A DNA stretch of 64,000 bases from Nocardioides iriomotensis (GCF_004168035.1 NZ_SDPU01000022.1:248001-312000), one strand, 5' to 3'. Shown: positions 7,262 to 18,491, numbered from the stretch's first letter. Notes: generated by a model from the letters alone, not told the origin. Program-made: numbers and translations.

Positions 7262-8764
7262 GTGCGCCTGGTCTCGGTGGTTCTCGGGTTCGCCCTCCGG
7301 AAGGTGGGCGTCCTCGGGGTGACGGTGCTCGGCCTCTTCCTCGGCTACCTCCTCATCCAGGTGTTCGTGCCCACCCTCCAGGAGGCCCTGGAGGGTCGCG
7401 ATCGACTGCCCCAGGTGACGGAGGAGCGGAAGGACCTGGAGTCGGACATCGAGGTGCTGGAGCGCGCCACCGCGGAAGGCCGGAGCCAGGCGATCGCGTC
7501 GCTGCGGAGCAGGGTCGCCGCGGAGGTGGCTGCGGCGAGCCAGCGCGTCGCCGACACGAAGGCGGACGTCGAGCGTCGGCGTGCGGAGCAGGACGAGGTC
7601 TGTGGCTTCTGGAAGGACCTGGTCTCGAGCGTCCTCCCGGGTGACCCGTGCGGGCTCGCCGAGAAGGCTGCGGAGACGGCGGAGCAGACGCTGGCAACGT
7701 TCGAGCGGAGTCTCGACCAGGCCAGAAGAAGAGCGGCCGTCCTGAGTGACCCCCAGCTGACCGACGAGCAGAAGCTGGACCAGCTCAGGGCGGACGGCGG
7801 CTTCTCCCAGTCCGAGCAGGAGCTCGCCACCAAGAAATCGGAGCTCAAGAAGAAGCGGGACGAGGAGCGGAGCCTGCGGGAGGCCCAGGAGTCCGGAGCC
7901 GGATGGGTCATCACTCAGTGGGAACGGTCCTGGCGGTGGTTGGCAGCAATCGCTCTGCTGGCTCTTCTCATCCCTCCGGTCCTCCGCACGGTCAGCTACT
8001 TCCTGCTGATGCCGCTGCTGCACCGGGCGCACCGGCCGATCCTGCTGGCGGACGGGTGCGAGAGGGCTTCGGCCAGCCTTCGCTCCATCGACGCCCAGCG
8101 GACCCTGACGATCCACCTTGCCCCCGGTGAGGTCTTGTCGGCACGCTCGGAGCACGTCCGACCCGTGCAGGGGACGGTCCGCGGCAGCCTCCTCTACGAC
8201 AGGAGCGCGCCGTTCGTCAGCTTCGCAGCCGGGCTCTACGGACTGAGTCGGGTCACGGGCGACGAGGCCGGCACCGCGGCGACGCTCGCGACACCGGATG
8301 ACCCGGACTCGTACCTGATGCGCATCGACTTCGAGGACCACCCGGGCGTGGTGATGCATCCCAAGCACGTCGTGGGCGTCATCGGTACGCCGGAGCTGGA
8401 GACGCGTTGGCGCTGGGGCATCCTGTCGCTGGCGACGTGGCAGGTGCGCTACATCATGTTCGCCGGCACGGGGAGCCTGATCGTCCAGGGCAGTGGCGAC
8501 GTCGTCGCGACCGACCCCGGCGGCAGGTCTACGAGGATGGAGCAGCACCTCGTGATGGGCTTCGACTCCCGCCTGGCCGTCGGCGTACGGCGGACGGAGG
8601 TGTTCTGGCCGTACCTGTGGGGCCGGACCTCCCTCGTCGACGACGAGTTCACTGGCCCCCATCCGCTGTTCTGGCAGAAGTCCACCTCCGACGGACCCAG
8701 CAACCCGGTCGCCAAGGCGTTCGACGCCGTCTTCTCCGCCCTCGGCAAGCTGCTGGGCTTCTGA
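7262..8764 (+). CDS. unrecognised membrane protein with long coiled coil and AIM24-like beta domain
   Basis: Protein of 500 residues that I do not recognise as a named family. Visible architecture: a transmembrane helix at about 15-36; a charged heptad-like coiled coil at about 40-215 (Glu/Lys/Arg-rich, with a short CGFWKDLVSSVLPGDPC segment containing two Cys); a second transmembrane region at about 225-258; then a beta-rich soluble domain to the end. That last domain, with FAGTGSLIVQGSGDVVATDP and LVMGFDSRLAVGVRRTE, resembles AIM24/TIGR00266 proteins, but only loosely. The coiled coil would lie outside the membrane between the two helices if the ends are cytoplasmic. Lys codons are denser than in neighbouring genes. 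Copies of a dispersed repeat bracket the gene in inverted orientation, which could mean acquisition as a unit. The start is GTG, with a TAGGCT box 7 nt upstream. Confidence 0.75.
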   Translation: MRLVSVVLGFALRKVGVLGVTVLGLFLGYLLIQVFVPTLQEALEGRDRLPQVTEERKDLESDIEVLERATAEGRSQAIASLRSRVAAEVAAASQRVADTKADVERRRAEQDEVCGFWKDLVSSVLPGDPCGLAEKAAETAEQTLATFERSLDQARRRAAVLSDPQLTDEQKLDQLRADGGFSQSEQELATKKSELKKKRDEERSLREAQESGAGWVITQWERSWRWLAAIALLALLIPPVLRTVSYFLLMPLLHRAHRPILLADGCERASASLRSIDAQRTLTIHLAPGEVLSARSEHVRPVQGTVRGSLLYDRSAPFVSFAAGLYGLSRVTGDEAGTAATLATPDDPDSYLMRIDFEDHPGVVMHPKHVVGVIGTPELETRWRWGILSLATWQVRYIMFAGTGSLIVQGSGDVVATDPGGRSTRMEQHLVMGFDSRLAVGVRRTEVFWPYLWGRTSLVDDEFTGPHPLFWQKSTSDGPSNPVAKAFDAVFSALGKLLGF

Positions 8765-8780
8765 GGCCCGCCAGGTCGAG

Positions 8781-8864
8781 GGGCAAGACGCGCCGACTCG
8801 AGCCTGTAGAGAGGGCAAGATGCGCCGACTCGGGACACCTGACAGGGCAAGATGCGCCGACTCG
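8781..8864 (+). repeat. array of three dispersed repeats with 32-bp period
   Basis: Three copies of GGGCAAGATGCGCCGACTCG start at 8781, 8813 and 8845, exactly 32 bp apart, separated by 12-bp non-identical spacers. The first copy has one change (GACGCGCC for GATGCGCC); the other two are identical to the core. The array follows the stop of the coiled-coil gene. The same 32-bp spacing recurs at 48361-48412. Confidence 0.93.
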
Positions 8865-8906
8865 CGGGAGTGGGGGTTGCCTGGTGGGGTCGCTCGACAT
8901 CATGTA

Positions 8907-8920
8907 TCTTGACGTCAAGA
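8907..8920 (+). promoter_or_regulatory. 14-bp palindrome in the aconitase promoter
   Basis: TCTTGACGTCAAGA is a perfect palindrome 121 bp upstream of the acnA start and contains a -35-like TTGACG at 8909-8914. A symmetric site overlapping a -35 element is the usual position for a dimeric repressor. The regulator is not identifiable from this window. The remainder of the 277-bp gap 8765-9041 holds the repeat array and no further gene. Confidence 0.6.
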
Positions 8921-9041
8921 GATTCGACCGGTTCCACGATCGACGTGAGATAAGGGTTGCCTCACTTCCGGGGTCCTCGCGCGCGTGGGCAAGATGGGTC
9001 GAAGCGACCGAAGACGTCACGCGCGATCACGAGGAGAGCTG

Positions 9042-11837
<2,796 letters not shown>

Positions 11838-11872
11838 CCCGGCTGAGTCCGCTCACCGAGATCGACCCGAGG

Positions 11873-12577
11873 GTGGTGGCCGTCCTGGCCACCACCCTCG
11901 TCGTCGGTGCGGCCGTGCAGGGGCTCGTCGGGCTGGGTCTCGGGCTGCTCGCCGCGCCGATGGCGATGCTGCTCCAGCCGCAGCTCATGCCCGACCTCGT
12001 GCTCTGGCTGATCATGGTGTTCCCCCTGGTCACGCTCGCCCGTGAGCGCCAGGAGATCGACTGGCGCGGCCTGCGCTGGTCGATCGGCGCCCGCATCCCC
12101 GGTACGGCGGCCGGAGTGGCGATCGTGACGGCGGTGTCCGTCGAGGTGCTCGGTGTCGTGGTCGGGCTCATCGTGCTCGTCAGCGTGCTGCTCACGTGGC
12201 GCGCCGTCGTCATCCCGGTCAACCGCGGCACGCTCGTCGCTGCGGGCCTGACGTCCGGCATCACCGGCACGGCCACCTCCATCGGCGGACCGCCGCTGGC
12301 GATCCTGCTGCAGCACCGGACGCCGCGACAGATCCGCACGACGCTCGCGGTGTACTTCATGGTCGGCGGCGCGCTCAGCCTGGTCGGCCTCTACCTCACC
12401 GGACGCGGCGAACCGAGCGCGCTCCTCGTGGCGGTCGCGCTGCTGCCGTTCCTCGCCGTGGGGCTGCTCGTGGCTCGGGTGCTGCGGGGGATGGTGCCAC
12501 GGGAGCAGGTGCGGCTCGCGATGCTCGCCGTGTGCGCCCTGTCGGCGGTCGTGCTCATCGCGCGGAGTATCTCCTAG
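11873..12577 (+). CDS. TauE/SafE family anion permease
   Basis: Integral membrane protein of about 234 residues with seven or eight hydrophobic segments and two copies of the Gly-rich TauE motif: AVQGLVGLGLGLLAAP near the N-terminus and SGITGTATSIGGPPLAILLQ near residue 130. The family exports sulfite, sulfoacetate or other organic anions. The open frame is continuous from far upstream as a shadow of aconitase; the GTG at 11873 is the first common start codon that leaves the first helix intact, but a CTG at 11843 is possible, so the start is uncertain. It lies 35 bp after acnA and overlaps the convergent yjbR-like gene by 23 bp. Substrate unknown. Confidence 0.85.
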   Translation: MVAVLATTLVVGAAVQGLVGLGLGLLAAPMAMLLQPQLMPDLVLWLIMVFPLVTLARERQEIDWRGLRWSIGARIPGTAAGVAIVTAVSVEVLGVVVGLIVLVSVLLTWRAVVIPVNRGTLVAAGLTSGITGTATSIGGPPLAILLQHRTPRQIRTTLAVYFMVGGALSLVGLYLTGRGEPSALLVAVALLPFLAVGLLVARVLRGMVPREQVRLAMLAVCALSAVVLIARSIS

Positions 12578-12857
12578 CCGCAGCGAGCACCGCGGCGAGC
12601 TCGGCCTCCGACACGGCGTCGAGGTCGACGAGCACCTTGCCGTGCGCGACCATCCGGGGCGCGACCGAGAACACCTCCGGCGCCGCCTCGACCAGTCGCG
12701 TCCGCTCGGCGACGTCGCACCGGGCCAGGAGCACCGTGGGCTCCTCCTGCCGCGCGACGAGCCGCCCGTCGACGTACCACCCGCGCCGGCCGCCCCGCAC
12801 CGACTCCCGCACGCCGTCGAGATCGGTCGCCAGCCGCGCCACGTCATCGAGGTTCAT
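12555..12857 (-). CDS. MmcQ/YjbR family protein
   Basis: Small soluble protein of 100 residues with the YjbR (CyaY-like fold) pattern: MNLDDVARLATDLDGVRES at the start, WYVDGRLVARQ in the middle and MVAHGKVLVDLDAVSEAELA near the end. YjbR proteins are thought to bind DNA or act as small adaptor domains; no enzymatic residues are known to me. The ATG at 12857 gives the usual family length; an open frame upstream is a shadow. The 3' end overlaps the TauE-family gene tail to tail by 23 bp. Confidence 0.85.
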   Translation of the reverse strand: MNLDDVARLATDLDGVRESVRGGRRGWYVDGRLVARQEEPTVLLARCDVAERTRLVEAAPEVFSVAPRMVAHGKVLVDLDAVSEAELAAVLAAARRYSAR

Positions 12858-12945
12858 GGAGAAAGCATGCGCGACGACCCCTCCGAATCGCGGCCTCCGC
12901 GCGTGGAAGGGGTGAGAGGGTGACGGCCGAGGAGGAGGACGACCG

Positions 12946-14265
12946 ATGAGCACCGACCTGCGCGAGCGGCTCGCCGACATCGCGGACCGGTCCGGCGGCG
13001 CACCGCCACCACCGGACCTGTGGCAGCGCGGCGTCCACCGGCGCCGCCGCACGCGGGTGGTCCAGGCTCTCGCGGCCGCCGTCGTCGTCGGCGTGGTCGC
13101 CCTGGTCCTGCCGCCGCCTGCCACCACCCCTGACCGGCCGGCCCCGGTCGACTCGCGTCCGCGCGGTCCGGCCATCCCCGATCGGCTCGTCACGCCGCCC
13201 ACCCGTCTCGACGGCACCGGCGGCGACCCGTTCGGCCCCCTGGCCGTCGTCGCCGGCGCCGGTCGGGCGAGCGGGTTCCTCGGCACGGACACCTCCAACG
13301 GCTGGGTCGGGGTGTCGGCAGCGACGGGGGAGTACCGCTTCCTCGACCTTCCGAGCCGCGTCGACCCCGGCGCGGAGGTCCCGTTCCTCCACGACGAGGT
13401 GGTCCTGTCCCCGGACGGCCGGTCGGTCGCCTACTGGTTGGACCACCCCGACGATCCCGGCCGGGTCGGTGGCTGGGCTGCCTACGACTCGGTCACGGGC
13501 GACGCGGTCGAGCACCGCGTGCGCAGCGACCTCGGCCTGGCCCCGGGCCTGCTGACATGGAGCAAGGACGACGAGCTCGTGGTGGGGTACGGCGTCGTGA
13601 CCGAGCGGGGCGGCAGCGGCTGGTCGTCCACGTCCGCGCCCCTGACCATCTGGGACGTCACGTCGCCGGACGATCCCAGGGAGCTGCCGCGTTCGTTCAT
13701 CGACGCCTCGTGGATCGTGCCGACGCGGGCCGGGTTCGCCGGCTTCGTCGACGGCGACGTCGTCCGGTGGTCGCGCGGCCGGACCCAGCCCGACTACCAG
13801 CGGCCGGTCACGGGCCAGGGTGACAACGCGAGCGAGGGCACCATCTCGCCCGCGGGCGACCGGCTCGTCATGGTGGAGCAGCTCGGCACCGGGATGGCCG
13901 AGCGACTGCTGGTGGGCGAGATCGGTCCGGCCGGCACGACGCTGGAGCCGCTGCCGCTCGACGTGGAGGTGTTCGACGTGGTCGGTTGGGCCGACGACGA
14001 GCACGTCGTGGTCCGCGGCGTCCTGGGCGGCTCCGCCGCGATCCTCTCCGTCGACGTACGCACCGGCGAGCACCGCCTGCTGGTGCGCGAGGAGCGGGAG
14101 AACTGGGTCGGGCGGCCCCAGTACGCCACGGATCTCTGGTCCCAGCCGACCGTGTCCCGACCCGAACCGGAGGCCCCGCCGCCCTGGTGGTTGTACGGCG
14201 CCGGCGCGGCCGTCCTCGGCCTCGGCGTGCTGGGCGCCCGGAGGTGGCGACGTGCCGGGGCTTGA
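12946..14265 (+). CDS. membrane-anchored propeller-like protein, putative anti-sigma partner
   Basis: Protein of 439 residues with a 38-residue cytoplasmic-type N-terminus ending in a basic patch (VHRRRRTR), a transmembrane helix at about 40-58, an extracellular domain of repeated beta strands suggesting a WD40/TolB-like propeller (for example VVLSPDGRSVAYWLD, GTISPAGDRLVMVEQ), and a second helix near 410-428 before a basic end. Start ATG with GGAGGAGG upstream. The next gene, a SigE-family sigma factor, begins 14 bp before this gene stops. A second such pair occurs at 37863-39532 with the reverse order. The genetic pairing suggests a membrane regulator of the sigma factor; no known anti-sigma domain is seen. 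Confidence 0.72.
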   Translation: MSTDLRERLADIADRSGGAPPPPDLWQRGVHRRRRTRVVQALAAAVVVGVVALVLPPPATTPDRPAPVDSRPRGPAIPDRLVTPPTRLDGTGGDPFGPLAVVAGAGRASGFLGTDTSNGWVGVSAATGEYRFLDLPSRVDPGAEVPFLHDEVVLSPDGRSVAYWLDHPDDPGRVGGWAAYDSVTGDAVEHRVRSDLGLAPGLLTWSKDDELVVGYGVVTERGGSGWSSTSAPLTIWDVTSPDDPRELPRSFIDASWIVPTRAGFAGFVDGDVVRWSRGRTQPDYQRPVTGQGDNASEGTISPAGDRLVMVEQLGTGMAERLLVGEIGPAGTTLEPLPLDVEVFDVVGWADDEHVVVRGVLGGSAAILSVDVRTGEHRLLVREERENWVGRPQYATDLWSQPTVSRPEPEAPPPWWLYGAGAAVLGLGVLGARRWRRAGA

Positions 14266-14776
14266 CCGGCGGGAGGTCGAGACGTCGTTCGACCAGTTCG
14301 TCGCGGCCCGCTACGCCGCGCTGCTCCGGTCGGCGACGCTGCTGTGCGGCGACCACCACGACGCCGAGGACCTCGTGCAGGGCGCGCTGGTCAAGGCGGT
14401 CGGCGTGTGGCAGCGGATCGGCGACGACCCGGAGCCGTACGTCCGCCGGATCATGGTCAACGACAACATCTCGCGCTGGCGCCGGCACAAGGGGCGCGTC
14501 GTGGTGCGCGAGGACGTGCCGGACCGTGCCGCCGACGGTCCCGACAGCGACACCCGGCTCGACCTCGAGGCCGCCCTCGCCGGCCTCGCGCCGCGGCAGC
14601 GGACCGTGGTCGTGCTGCGCTACTTCGAGGACCTCACCGAACGGCAGACCGCGGACCTGATGGGCACCAGCGTCGGCACGGTGAAGTCCCAGGCACGGGA
14701 GGCGCTCACCCGGCTGCGCACGCTCGTCCCTGGCTTGACCGTCGACGAGGGTGTTCCCGCCCGGGTGGCACGATGA
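14252..14776 (+). CDS. SigE-family (ECF-type) RNA polymerase sigma factor
   Basis: Sigma-70 family factor of 174 residues with region 2 (FDQFVAARYAALLRSATLLC, then DAEDLVQGALVKAV) and region 4 (LAPRQRTVVVLRYFEDLTER followed by QTADLMGTSVGTVKSQAREA helix-turn-helix). The compact form without a large linker is the actinobacterial SigE-like ECF type. GTG at 14252 is preceded by GGAGG at good spacing inside the upstream gene, so the two are translationally coupled. It probably directs transcription of a small regulon and may be held by the upstream membrane protein. Target promoters cannot be inferred. Confidence 0.92.
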   Translation: MPGLDRREVETSFDQFVAARYAALLRSATLLCGDHHDAEDLVQGALVKAVGVWQRIGDDPEPYVRRIMVNDNISRWRRHKGRVVVREDVPDRAADGPDSDTRLDLEAALAGLAPRQRTVVVLRYFEDLTERQTADLMGTSVGTVKSQAREALTRLRTLVPGLTVDEGVPARVAR

Positions 14777-14780
14777 GCCG

Positions 14781-15185
14781 ATGCGCAGCGAGACCAGGAG
14801 CTACCGCACCGGCGACCGCGACACCGTCCTCGACCTGACCCGCGACTGCGCGGCGTTCGTGGCCGACGAGCAGGACGGGCTGCTGCACGTCTTCGTCCCG
14901 CACGCGACCGCCGGGATCGCGATCATCGAGACGGGCGCCGGCAGCGACGACGACCTGCTCGCGGCGCTCGACGAGCTGCTGCCCGCCGACGACCGGTGGC
15001 GGCACCGCCACGGCACTCGCGGCCACGGCCGGTCCCACGTGATGCCCGGGCTGGTGCCGCCGTACGCCACCGTGCCCGTGGTCGGCGGCACGCTCGCGCT
15101 GGGCACCTGGCAGAGCATCTGCCTGGTCGACCTCAACGTCGACAACCCCGACCGCGAGGTGCGGTTCTCCTTCGTGGCCGGGTGA
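14781..15185 (+). CDS. YjbQ family (UPF0047) protein
   Basis: Soluble protein of 134 residues matching the YjbQ family: FVPHATAGIAIIETGAGSDDD, HRHGTRGHGRSHVMPGLVPP and LGTWQSICLVDLNVDNPDRE, with the conserved His and Glu residues. YjbQ of Escherichia coli has weak thiamine-phosphate synthase activity, and NCBI names the family on that basis; the physiological role is uncertain. ATG at 14781 lies 4 bp after the sigma factor stop, so it may be co-transcribed. It converges with the DUF6529 gene, with 10 bp between the ends. Confidence 0.9.
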   Translation: MRSETRSYRTGDRDTVLDLTRDCAAFVADEQDGLLHVFVPHATAGIAIIETGAGSDDDLLAALDELLPADDRWRHRHGTRGHGRSHVMPGLVPPYATVPVVGGTLALGTWQSICLVDLNVDNPDREVRFSFVAG

Positions 15186-15195
15186 CCGGCCGGGG

Positions 15196-15774
15196 TCAGT
15201 AGCCGGTCGAGGTCGGCACGCCCTGCGTCCCCAGGTACCAGACCGCCGACGTCATCACCACGAGCACCAGCGCCGTCAGCACCGCGCCGCCCGCGGCCGG
15301 AAGCAGCCACCCCGGCGTCGGCCGGCCGTGCAGCACCAGCACCTTGGTCACCAGCGCGCCGTACAGCAGGCAGCCCACCACCGAGTGCACGACCACCCGG
15401 GTGTCGTAGGACTGGAACCCCAGCGACCACAGGCAGGAGAACGCCACCGGCAGCGTGACGAGCACGGCCAGCGCGCCGGTCGCCCGGTGCAGCGGACCGA
15501 CGAAGCGTGGCGCGGACTTCGATCCGCCGACCAGGCCGTACATCCACGCCGCCGTCGCCGCCTGCGCCAGCGCGAGCATGCCGGCGACGACCGCCAGCCA
15601 GACCTTCATCGAGATCAGGCTCGAGAACCCCAGCGTGGTGAGCGTCCGTCCGGTCGGCTGGTGCACCGACCCGTAGACGCCGAGCAGCACGGCGACCACG
15701 GCTCCCGCCGCGAGGGCGAGGGCGGCGAACGTCGGGGCAGCGGCCGACGGGGCGCTGCGGATGGCTCGGGACAT
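15196..15774 (-). CDS. DUF6529 family membrane protein (cytochrome b561-like fold)
   Basis: Membrane protein of 192 residues with five hydrophobic helices and scattered His that could bind haem or quinone: SVHQPTG, LHRATGALAVLVTLPV, VVVHSVVGCLLYGALV and VLHGRPTPGW. The arrangement fits the DUF6529 family and is reminiscent of DUF420/cytochrome b561 proteins. The ATG at 15774 (MSRAIRS) is chosen over ATGs at 15795 and 15798 because a GGCGGAG site precedes it by about 6 nt. It ends with GTQGVPTSTGY. Function is unknown; the redox idea rests only on His placement. Confidence 0.75.
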   Translation of the reverse strand: MSRAIRSAPSAAAPTFAALALAAGAVVAVLLGVYGSVHQPTGRTLTTLGFSSLISMKVWLAVVAGMLALAQAATAAWMYGLVGGSKSAPRFVGPLHRATGALAVLVTLPVAFSCLWSLGFQSYDTRVVVHSVVGCLLYGALVTKVLVLHGRPTPGWLLPAAGGAVLTALVLVVMTSAVWYLGTQGVPTSTGY

Positions 15775-15833
15775 GGCGTGCTCCGCCTCGATCATCACGC
15801 CGTGGCCCTGCCGGCCGCCATGACCCGCCTGGG

Positions 15834-15854
15834 CTAGGGCGCGCCGCGCCCTAC
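15834..15854 (-). terminator. possible hairpin terminator at the monooxygenase stop
   Basis: TAGGGCG at 15835-15841 and CGCCCTA at 15847-15853 form a 7-bp stem with a 5-nt loop that includes the TAG stop of the monooxygenase gene. No T-tract follows. Confidence 0.35.
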
Positions 15855-16177
15855 CGCTCGACGCGCAGCTCGCCGAGCTCGTTCCAGCCGTCCTGGTCGA
15901 TCTCGGTCGAGACGATCTTCGGCGTCGCGACGAGGTACGGCGGCAGGCTCTGCTGCGCTTTCCGGAAGTGGTCGCTGTTGACGTGCGCGCCCCCGGCGTC
16001 GCCGTCGCGGAACGCCTCGGTCAGGACGTACTCCTCCGGGTCGTCGAGGCTGCGCGACCACTCGAACCACAGGCAGCCGTCCTCGGCGCGGGTCGCCTCG
16101 GTGAACTCCCGCGAGATCTCGGGCCACGCCTCCGCGTGCTCGGGCAGGACCTGGAACTTGGCGGTGATGAAGATCAT
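15851..16177 (-). CDS. antibiotic-biosynthesis monooxygenase (ABM) domain protein, putative quinol monooxygenase
   Basis: Small dimeric ferredoxin-like alpha/beta-barrel protein of 108 residues. Family features: MIFITAKFQVLPEHAEAWPE, the core strand CLWFEWSRSLDDPEEYVLTE and HVNSDHFRKAQQSLPPYLV. Relatives include YgiN-type quinol monooxygenases, which use no cofactor, and small haem-independent oxygenases; the substrate here is unknown. The start is ATG at 16177 with a TAGGCT box 6 nt upstream, so the mRNA is probably leaderless. It stands alone between the DUF6529 gene and the divergent MMPL transporter. Confidence 0.85.
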   Translation of the reverse strand: MIFITAKFQVLPEHAEAWPEISREFTEATRAEDGCLWFEWSRSLDDPEEYVLTEAFRDGDAGGAHVNSDHFRKAQQSLPPYLVATPKIVSTEIDQDGWNELGELRVER

Positions 16178-16183
16178 CGCTCC

Positions 16184-16189
16184 AGCCTA
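16184..16189 (-). promoter_or_regulatory. -10 box of the monooxygenase gene, probably leaderless
   Basis: On the minus strand TAGGCT lies 6 nt before the ATG at 16177. Confidence 0.5.
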
Positions 16190-16325
16190 GGAGGCGCCCG
16201 GCGCCGCTTGGAGGCCCGTCCCAGCGGGCCTCCAGTCGGCTCCCAGTCCGGCTCCAGCGCCTCCGGCGAGAGTCGTCGACGTCCGGCAACGACGCCGTGA
16301 CGTCCCGACTCGACGGAGTAGAACG

Positions 16326-18480
16326 ATGTCCCGCTTCCTGTACCGACTCGGCGGCTCGGCCGCCGCGCACCCCTGGCGCACCATCCTGGCCTGGGTCGTC
16401 ATCGCCGCCGCGGTGATGACCGCCGCGTCCGCGTTCGGCGGCACCACCCAGGACGACTACGACGTGCCGGACGCCCGGGCCCAGGTGGGCATCGAGCGGC
16501 TGCGCGACCACTTCCCGGCGATGGGCGGCGCGTCCGCCCAGGTCCTGCTGCACGACGCCGACGGCGACACCGTCCCCGAGGCGGTGCTCGGCGAGGTGTA
16601 CGAGGAGCTCGGCGCCCTCGCGCACGTCTCCACGGTGACGCCGCCCCGGATGTCCGCCGACGGCGACACCGCGATGTTCACCGTCCTGTACGACGTTCCC
16701 GTCACCGACCCCGACCTGATGGGCGACATGGAGCCGCTCGAGGGCGCGGTCGCGCCGGCCGAGGAGGCCGGGCTCGACGTCGCGCTCGGCGGCGAGCTGC
16801 CCGGCACCGCCGCCGCGCCGATGGACGGCCGCGGCGAGATCATCGGCATCGTCGCCGCCCTGGTCATCCTCGTGCTGGCGTTCGGCTCGGTCGTCGCCGC
16901 GGGGCTGCCGCTGGCGGTCGCGCTGACCGGCCTCGCGATCGGCTCCGCCGGTGTCACCCTGCTCGCCGCCACCATGGACGTGAGCACCGCGGCCCCGATG
17001 GTGGCCAGCATGGTCGGCCTCGGCGTCGGCATCGACTACGCGCTGCTGCTGGTGACCCGGCACGGCGAGTACCTCCGCCAGGGCCTGCCGGTCCGCGAGG
17101 CGGCCGGCCGTGCCACCGCGACGGCGGGACGCTCGGTCGTGTTCGCCTCCGCCACCGTTCTGGTCTCGCTGATGGGCCTGCGCCTCGCAGGTCTGTCGGT
17201 CTACGCGTCGTTCGGCTTCGCCACCGCGATCGCCGTCGTCTCGGTGATGGCCACCGCGGTCACCCTCGTCCCGGCGCTCGCCGGTCTCGCCGGCCACCGC
17301 GTGCTGTCCCGCAAGGTCCGCAAGCACCGCGACCGTGTCGAGCGCGAGCCGCTGACGGCCCGCTGGGCCGCCCGCGTCGGCCGCCGCCCGCTGCCCTGGG
17401 CGGTCGCCGCCGTGGTCCTGCTCGGCACCCTCGCCGCGCCGTCGCTCGCGATGCGCACCTGGCCCCAGGACGCCAGCAGCTCCTCGAAGGAGCTGACCAC
17501 CCGGCAGGCCTACGACCTCGTCGCCGCCGAGTACGGCGCCGGCGCCAACGGCCCGCTCTCCGTGGTCGTCGACCTCGACCGGATCCCGGCCGCCAACCTG
17601 GACGCGCTCGGCCGCACGGTCGCCGCGGTCGACGGCGTCGAGCGGGTCTTCCCGCCGGTCGTCTCCCCTGACGGATCCGTCGGCCTGCTCACCGCGGAGC
17701 CGTCGTTCGGCCCCACCGACGAGCGCGTCTCCGGCCTGGTCGACGACCTCCGCCGCGCGGTCCCCTCGGGCGTCGAGGTCACCGGCATGACACCGCTCTT
17801 CGCGGACATCGCGGACATGCTCGCCGGCCGGATCTGGCTGGTCATCGCCTTCGTCGTGGGCGTCTCGGTGCTGCTGCTGACGATGATGTTCCGCTCGGTG
17901 GTCGTCCCGCTCAAGGCGGCCGTGATGAACATGCTCTCCATCGGTGCGGCGTACGGCGTCCTGACGGCGGCGTTCCAGTGGGGCTGGGCCACCGAGCTGC
18001 TCGGTCTCGACCACGCGATGCCCGTGTCGAGCTGGGTGCCGATCCTGATGTTCGCGATCCTGTTCGGCCTGTCGATGGACTACGAGGTGTTCCTGCTCTC
18101 GCGGATCCGCGAGGACTGGCTCGCGACCGGCGACGCCCACGGCAGCGTGGTGCGCGGCCTGTCGTCGACCGGCCGGGTCATCTCCGCGGCCGCCGCGATC
18201 ATGGTCGCCGTCTTCCTCGGCTTCGCCACCGAGACGGAGACCGTGGTGAAGATGCTCGGCTTCGGCATGGCCGTCGCGATCCTGCTCGACGCGACCGTCG
18301 TCCGGATGGTGCTCGTGCCGGCCACGATGGCGATGCTGGGCCGCTGGAACTGGTGGCTGCCCGGATGGCTGGACCGCCCTGCTGCCGACCATCGACGCCG
18401 AGGTCCACGACCCCGTGCTCCCGGTCGCGTCGGCGACCACCCCCGACCGTCACCCCGCCCGTACCCCCGCCGGCGTCTGA
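16326..18480 (+). CDS. MMPL family RND transporter with apparent +1 frameshift near the 3' end
   Basis: MMPL/RND efflux protein with two six-helix halves, each preceded by an extracytoplasmic loop. Motifs: SMVGLGVGIDYALLLVTRHG in half one and FGLSMDYEVFLLSRIREDW in half two (the Asp-Tyr pairs of the proton relay). The family exports lipids, siderophores or drugs. The frame from 16326 is intact to WLPGWLDR at about 18377, then reads through into the hemerythrin gene. Dropping one C in the CCC at 18377-18379 restores the family-like tail LDRLLPTIDAEVHDPVLPV and a TGA at 18478-18480, just before the next gene's AGGAGG. The intended protein is about 717 residues. A sequencing error or real mutation cannot be told apart here. 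Confidence 0.88.
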
Positions 18481-18491
18481 GGAGGACTGCC

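Noticed and set aside
8781-8864. CRISPR array
   Set aside because: Spacers are 12 bp, there are only three units, the unit is not palindromic and no cas gene lies near.
8944-8966. Iron-regulator (DtxR/IdeR) box before acnA
   Set aside because: The stretch around TAAGGGTTGCCTCACTT shares only part of the 19-bp consensus (fewer than half of its positions); too weak to report.
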